Below the pieces are notes generated by a model. It had not been told where the DNA came from, ran no database searches, and saw nothing but the letters and a program-made list of their open reading frames with translations. A stretch of DNA of 64,000 nucleotides. Origin: Armillaria gallica. Its lineage: Eukaryota; Basidiomycota; Agaricomycetes; Agaricales; Physalacriaceae. The stretch spans positions 124,001 to 188,000 of the forward strand of contig JBANDB010000003.1 of NCBI GenBank assembly GCA_037576215.1, in the 5' to 3' direction. A program made the position numbers and the translations under genes. Positions 58,720 to 64,000 of the stretch are shown piece by piece (positions within the stretch are counted from its first letter, which is position 1; every line of letters starts with the position of its first letter).

Positions 58720-61377
58720 CTGTCTTTTACCTCCTCAACTTTCAAGTCCATTTTCTTGTTCGTTGCTACATGGTCCCAGTAATAATTGAGCCATCTCAGT
58801 GCCTCCTCCTTCATCTTTGGTGACTTGGGACAGTCTCATTTGAAGTGTCTGATTTTGCCACATCAGAAACACTTTGCCTTTATGCGCATCTTGTCGATCT
58901 CCATCGGCATGCCTGATCCTCTGAATGTTGTGCCAGTTCCCATCTTCTTTTCTGGGACACTGCTCTGCTGCTGGTTCCCCTTTGTTGTCGGGGTCATATT
59001 CATCTTTGCCTGCTGCTTCCAGTCTGCTACCTTAGCTCCCCCCTGTTCTGCCTTTCACGTCCTCCAATTATGATCAATCTGCAGTATTTGCCATTTCCAC
59101 TCCTGATAATTTGTCGGGACATCCCCATCTGAGGCATAAATGATGTCCTTGGTGGATGAGCAGGATGCCTTCTTGACTTGAGCCATCATCATTTGGTCGA
59201 TACCGAGGACTCCCACCTCAAAGGCTAGTGACTCAAACTGCTGGAAGAACAAGTTGCCATCAGGGAAGTTGCTCTGTTGGAGCCTCTCCCATTGTGCGAA
59301 CTTGATTTCAGCATTTGCATCCTTCCAGAATTGTCGCCTGACCTCCTCCATGAACTGCTCATAGGCCAGATAGACCTGGTCCCTGTTAACATTCCTTCCT
59401 AGTTCTCGCGTGCACAGCTCCCACCATACTTGGGCATCTTTGCCAAATTGCAACGCGCAGAAGATGACCTTGTGAGGGTGGTACCGGAAGTACTGGTTGA
59501 AAACTGAGAAGTACATGTCACACTGCGAGAAGAATTGGGCGATGTCGTTGGAGTCACCATTGAAATTCTTAGGTTCTCTGACCATGTTGGGTTTCAACGC
59601 TGCCCATGGGCCCTGATTGTCTTTGGCAAGGGTCCAGGGGTTAGGAGGGTCCGGTGGTCCTGGAGGAGGAGGGTATCGAGGTGGTGCCCACCTTTGAGGA
59701 ATGATGGGTGGTGCTTGCAGTGGCGGCCCAGGCAGAGGCTGCAGTTTGTTAGGTGGCTGGGGGGCATTTGAGGGTCCTGCGCCATCATCAGTGATAGCGG
59801 CAGCGAAAAGTCTAGGCCATCCTTGTGTGTCTGGCGGTCCATATTCTCATGGGTATGCATAACTTGGTTCCCATCTTGGGTAATCAGGTACGGTGGCCCA
59901 TGGTGGAGGTACCGGGGGTTCATTATCCATCAGTTCCAGTGTGTATGTCACAGGTGGTAGATCGATCTGGGGTCGTTGATATCAAGCCGGTACCTCAGCT
60001 GTGCAGTCGTGATGGATCATATTATAGATGAGGCAGGCAAAATGAGCAGCTTCCCCCTTTAGGATGTAACTGTATCTGTAATGTGCATAGTCTATTCCAG
60101 CCAGCGTCCTAGCCCATTCCCAATCCACTAGTAACTCTTTCCTGAAGTGCTCAAATAACTCTTCCAGGGATGCCTGGAGGAGTATGCTGGGGATCTGGAC
60201 CAGTTTACCTGTTGACAGAAGGTACAGGGCCTGCGTGATGGTTATCGGGGTGGTCAGTTGGAGGAGTGTTTGGGATTTTGGCTGATGGGACTGGGGAGGG
60301 GGAGGGACTTCCCCTTCCAATGATCCCATTGACATACTCCTTGGTGGGGAGGACCTCAGTCCTGGAACTGTTGGCAGAGTAGTATATGGTCTCCCCTCTG
60401 CTATTGAGCCCAACATTGGGTTTTCACTCATCGATTTCTCTGAACGCTGCCGCCCGCTCTCACTCTCTCTGCCTCCACTCTCGACTGTACTCGTTGAGCT
60501 CCTCCGCAACATCGACAGCTGATCTTCATAGCTCTCTCCTCCTTCTTGGAATGGCAAGTCTAGCCTGGGTTGCTGGGGCTTCTCACTATGTGAACTCTGG
60601 TGTAGACTCTCTGGTTAGCTCTGGGGGAGTGGGGGATCAGGTTGTGATTTGTACTGGCTCATCCCAGTGTATGATGGGGTAGTCGGGATCTGGCATTCTG
60701 GCTTGGTATGGATTTCCTTGATGGGGGAAGAAGGCAGTGTAAGGTAGATTGAGGTTTTCCCAGATGAGGTCGAGCTTGGAAGTGGAACTGACAATGATGT
60801 CGTGGGGCCCACCAACGGTCGCTGAAACCCAGTCATCCCTAGGACGACTGCTGGTAGGTTGCTCGGTTGTGAGGGAGGCACCACATGGGCTTGCTCTCCC
60901 CAGGCCAAGTCGAACGAGGTACCTTGCCAAGTCTGCTGCAGTGGCAGTGGTTTGTACTGGATGGGGGGTAGTGCTGGTGGACTCATGAGGGCTGGAGCTG
61001 TTGGCAGAAAGCTGGATAGCAGGGAGCCTTGCTCCAGCAGAACCTCCATTGCTTCCTTCCTGAACGCTGACCTCCATCTCCCCAGGAATGTTTTCTTTGT
61101 CTCTCCTGAGGATGACATGAGGGTGCTCATTGAGTGTTGGTGCTCAGCATGGTATGGGTGGGTAGAAGTGTGCCGGTGGTGGCTACTGTGGGAGGACATA
61201 GTTTAAAGGTGGCGGGGGGAATTGTTGGGTGTGAATATGAGGGACTACTCTGTAATGAAATAAGATGGCTAGTATGAGGGTGGCTACAAAGAGCGCTGTC
61301 CTAACACCGAGGTAGACTGCTGATGAAAGTATTTCAAGTGTCATCGACATGTAGGCTCTGGTTAAGGAGCAGGGAAA

Positions 61378-61390
61378 AGCTTCGAGCTAA
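61378..61390 (-). other. Primer-binding site of RTE-B (self-priming type)
   Basis: On the minus strand TTAGCTCGAAGCT, one base after the 5' LTR. It is not a TGG-type tRNA site; 12 of 13 bases pair with AGCTTCAAGCTAA inside the LTR (61537-61549). Confidence 0.6.
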
Positions 61391-61391
61391 T

Positions 61392-61814
61392 TATTAAACC
61401 CAAACTCCTATCAAGGGTAAACAACGGCTGTCTCATGTTCAGGCAGTCACCGATGAATCCCTTAAACAATAGATGTTAAGGCTAAGTCCTTAGCTTTCCA
61501 CAGCAAATTAAGCGATAGTTTTGGTATAGATTAAAGTTAGCTTGAAGCTGGAGTACATACAGTGAGAGCTACTACTTAAGTATTTGAAGTGAGGGTTCTA
61601 ATAATAGACTGTGTGAGAAGGATAAAGTTCATGAGCACACAGCATTGGAGTGAGGATGTATGAGCACGCAATATTGAAGCAAACTTGCACAACATCGAAG
61701 AGATAACATGAGAATGATGCCTTGTAACTTGGTTGCCCCTATGGTCAGTGGTTCAGTCAGTCCAGTTGGGCAAGATAAGATAAGATAAAGGAAAAAAGTA
61801 AATAAATCATAACA
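61392..61814 (-). repeat. 5' LTR of RTE-B (423 bp)
   Basis: Gapless alignment to the 3' LTR with about 29 differences by eye, all transitions. Confidence 0.9.
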
Positions 61815-62235
61815 ATGTGATCAGCCAAAACTTTGAATCCATGGGATGACCTAGCAGCATCATTGAAGACCACCTCCCCTTGTCGAGGCTTCTTTTCCTT
61901 TTGTCGCTCACCCAAGCCTTGCACATCTGCTGAATCAATATAATAGCCCTCATATCAGTCTCCATCTATATCCTTTGTCTGCTTGACATGTCCTAGCCAA
62001 CGATATGAATAAGGCAAGAAATCTTTGAATGTCACAACTTGCTTCCATGATGGCTGCCAACATTTGTTTGCTCCAGGTTCAGGGAAATGGAAGAAGAACT
62101 CCACCCCACACAGAGGTGACATAGCATCCATGAGAACTTCCCATGCATCCATGGCAGACTTTTCTGCATCATATATTGGGATGGATTCTGGGAAAAGGGG
62201 GTATGCTAACCCTGCAACTTTATCCAAAGACTTTG
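61815..62235 (-). pseudogene. HET4, middle part (cut on both sides by retrotransposons)
   Basis: Minus frame with LDKVAGLAYPLFPESIPIYD, DAWEVLMDAMSPL and FHFPEPG, matching HET2 from about residue 415. TGA follows DIDGD where HET2 has Tyr or Ser codons nearby. The left edge joins 50439 across RTE-B; the right edge is cut by the 5' LTR of RTE-C, so the HET domain half would lie beyond the window. Confidence 0.85.
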
Positions 62236-62604
62236 TGTTACGATTTATTCACTTTTTTCCCTTATCTTATCTTATCAGGCACCTCGGCACCCCGGCACCT
62301 CGGCACCCACCATCGTAACCCCAACGTTCCCACCGTCGCCCCACATCTTTCAATCGAAGCCGCACACCACCGAGTTGTTTTTAGCTTCCACACAGCGTAT
62401 ATAAGTAGCACAGCTTTCAGCCATGTACCCTAGCTTCGAGCTAAGTTTAATATCACCCTGGACTTCACTCTTATCACCCACCGAGAGTTTACTGTGTATA
62501 CCGCTCCGCTGTAACAGACATCACGGTTCTATCGGCCTACCCGAAGTGCGAGGTAGTGCATCGTTAGACGCCTAGACTGTTATTCCCGGGTCCGGTCATA
62601 ACAG
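62236..62604 (+). repeat. 5' LTR of RTE-C (369 bp)
   Basis: TGTTACGATT...GGTCATAACA. TATA box TATATAAG at 62398-62405. AGCTTCGAGCTAA at 62432-62444 lies about 34 bp downstream, where transcription would start. Confidence 0.85.
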
Positions 62605-62605
62605 T

Positions 62606-62618
62606 TAGCTCGAAGCTT
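62606..62618 (+). other. Primer-binding site of RTE-C (self-priming type)
   Basis: TTAGCTCGAAGCT, one base after the LTR, is the exact complement of AGCTTCGAGCTAA at 62432-62444. RTE-B has the same 13-mer in the same place. Confidence 0.65.
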
Positions 62619-62938
62619 TCTTATATCTCCTCCCGTACACCGCAGAGATCCCTATGCCCCAGAAACGACAACCAAAAACCGAAAAGAACTGGAAAGACCC
62701 TGAAACCAAGAACGTGAACGGAGGACGACGTAAAACCAGAGCACAGAGAGGAAGGACCCACCCCAAAAGACGTGAGTTATCTCCTCCCCGCTATCACCAC
62801 GACGACCTCCATTCCTACGACTACTGCGGGTTTGATGACTACAGCTGCAACATTGACTAAGCAGGAACTCCGATTCCTCCTACTCCTGAATGCTGTCTCC
62901 TTGCAGGATCGGGGAATGCAGATGACGACACGGGAAGC

Positions 62939-64000
62939 ATGGCGGAGAACCCCCTGACCACGGAGAAACAGATCAGCAATGAATGGCCCAACTCGAAGAC
63001 CAGGCCACGGCCATGCGGAATGAGAACACCCGACTCCAAAACGAGTTGGAGGCGGAGAAGAAGAAAAAGGTGCCGGTACCAGGCTTCGGTCGACCCCCAC
63101 GACGGGGCCCAGACCCGGACCACTTCTCCGTTCCATGCCCACCTGATTGGGATCCACCTGACCACGGACCGGTGGGCGAATGGGACGCCGATCATCCCCC
63201 TGCCTTCATTAACGTGAGGCCAATCCTCATGAAACCTCCAAGGGCCTTCGAAGGAAAGCATGATGACATCGAACGCTTCCTCGGGGCGTGCGATCACTAC
63301 TTCGAGACCTTCTGATACCACTACGAAGGGAGGCCCTCTCTCATGGTAGGATTGGCAGTATCCCTCTTCGAAGGGGAGGCCGAGGACTGGTGGGTACACG
63401 AACGTCCCAAATACTGATACATCCTGGCAGACCCTGGACTGCATGGGACACCCGAAGAGGATGACAACTTCGAGGCAGGACCATGCTATCACTATCCCCG
63501 TTGGGAAGAGTTCTGCGAACTCTTCTGAGAACAGTTCAGGGATCCTGCGATCGAGCTGGTCCACGAGAAGAGGATGGGAGAGATGAAGATGGGGGACGAC
63601 GTGGCCCATGTCTTCTTCAGGAAGCTAGAAAGAGAAGCCAAGTTGGCCAACCGCCTCGCAGACCAGTCCGACCGAGGACTCCTGGTCCAAGCAGTTCGCA
63701 AAGGCATCCCTCGCAGTTATGGGGCAGCAATTGCCAACCTAGGGATTGCGGTTCCCCATAACTACGAAGGATGGAAGGAACGAATCCTCCTCATGTACGA
63801 GCAGCGCCAGAGGCAGAAGATTTTCAAGCAGACCCAAGGACTCGACAAATACCCTGAAAAGCGCCTGAACCCTCAGGGATCCGCTCACGCCAAAACCCAC
63901 GAATCGCGCCCCACACCAAAGCCGAAAGAGGTTCCGAAGTCGGCGCCCTCCAACTCCAAGTGGGTCCCGATCCACCAGACTACACATCCAGGCGGCGGGG
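62939..64000 (+). pseudogene. gag: RTE-C gag (partial), three TGA stops
   Basis: The main frame starts at 62983 with a coiled-coil-like stretch (MAQLEDQATAMRNEN). A capsid-like region follows: PPRAFEGKHDDIERFLGACD, FEGEAEDWW, WEEFCELF*EQFRDP, then VHEKRMGEMK and YGAAIANLGI. TGA interrupts at 63313-63315, 63416-63418 and 63526-63528 (F*YHYEG, Y*YILAD, F*EQFRD), each a plausible arginine. MAENPLTTEKQ at 62939 in another frame may be the true N-terminus, separated by a small frameshift. The frame is open to the window end. Confidence 0.75.

Larger units (their letters stand above)
54565..61199 (-). pseudogene. gag: RTE-B gag, interrupted by two LTR insertions
   Basis: Begins at ATG 61199 (MSSHSSHHRH), 180 bp after the primer site. 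It continues through a Pro/Ser-rich part, a capsid-like region (59597-59055: PKNFNGDSNDIAQFFSQCD, AQVWWELC, FMEEVRRQFW) and one zinc knuckle, CFWCGKIRHFK*DC (about 58870-58829), whose stop is TGA at an expected arginine. The solo LTR at 58719-57398 follows, then 57397-56724, the ACTAGT-rich LTR, and 55178-54565. Further stops are at DHNWRT*K, PA*YQ, RPIV*SDD and others. The part after the second insertion is one base out of frame with the part before it. Confidence 0.8.
50440..61814 (-). mobile_element. RTE-B: Ty3/Gypsy chromodomain retrotransposon with two later insertions
   Basis: Bounded by two 423 bp LTRs (61392-61814 is the 5' LTR and 50440-50862 the 3' LTR, on the minus strand) and the 5 bp target duplication ATGTG (50435-50439 and 61815-61819). 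Gene order is gag, protease, reverse transcriptase, RNase H, integrase, chromodomain. The element sits inside a HET gene. Its gag is interrupted by an RTE-A-type LTR (57398-58719) and an ACTAGT-rich LTR (55179-56717). Without those it would be about 8.5 kb. It is full of stops and is inactive. Confidence 0.9.
62236..64000 (+). mobile_element. RTE-C: 5' part of a Gypsy retrotransposon
   Basis: LTR (62236-62604), primer site (62606-62618) and gag up to the window end. It is inserted in HET4. The LTR shares ends and layout with RTE-B (TGTTA(C/T)GATTTATTCAC...CATAACA) but is shorter and CpG-rich. Confidence 0.8.

Noticed and set aside
62983..63700. UGA read as an amino acid (recoding) because three TGA fall at well-aligned gag positions
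   Set aside because: The same pattern occurs in unrelated elements and a truncated HET gene, alongside TAG and TAA stops and LTR transitions. CpG decay explains all of them; no recoding signal or suppressor tRNA was seen.

Overview
The window reads as a repeat-rich, accessory region of a filamentous basidiomycete (Agaricomycetes) nuclear chromosome. The signs are 44-60 bp GT-AG introns, HET-domain genes, a Plavaka-type transposase beside a DUF6698-like gene, and chromodomain Ty3/Gypsy elements. No rRNA, tRNA, CRISPR or bacterial-type gene was seen.

Layout. (1) 1-7366: the 3' part of a Gypsy element (here RTE-A), with the integrase end, then two intron-containing genes on the opposite strand, each encoding a Zn2Cys6-like cysteine cluster, a duplicated polypurine tract, and a 1.3 kb LTR. 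(2) 7367-8844: a HET gene (HET1) cut off at its 5' end by that LTR. (3) 9007-15803: a Plavaka-like transposase gene (-) head to head with a DUF6698-like gene (+), both with nonsense codons. (4) 15.8-25.4 kb: largely unrecognised, including a diverged 3 kb tandem duplication. (5) 25468-27365: HET2, the only HET copy that looks intact. (6) 27.4-40 kb: mostly unrecognised, with a TA-flanked MITE, a Helitron Rep fragment, a triplicated repeat and one plausible spliced gene. (7) 40.1-43.4 kb: HET3, with a hAT-type MITE exactly at its start codon. (8) 43.5-50.2 kb: a CpG-poor graveyard of LTR relics and nested palindromic MITEs. (9) 50233-62235: HET4 (-), split by an 11.4 kb Gypsy element (RTE-B) with a 5 bp target duplication; RTE-B itself holds two further LTR insertions, one of them with a third insertion nested inside. 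(10) 62236-64000: the start of another Gypsy element (RTE-C, +).

How it fits together. Four copies of one HET gene family act as the backbone, and three of them have been hit by different transposons. Decay is dominated by C-to-T change at CpG: nearly all premature stops are TGA at expected arginine (CGA) positions. The two LTRs of RTE-B differ only by transitions, and the same LTR family keeps its CpGs at 6-7 kb but has lost them at 57-59 kb.

The most unusual content is the pair of antisense Zn-cluster genes inside RTE-A, an LTR carrying about seventeen ACTAGT palindromes, and PBS/LTR complementarity in RTE-B and RTE-C that fits self-primed reverse transcription. All family names are from recognition of sequence; no search was run.
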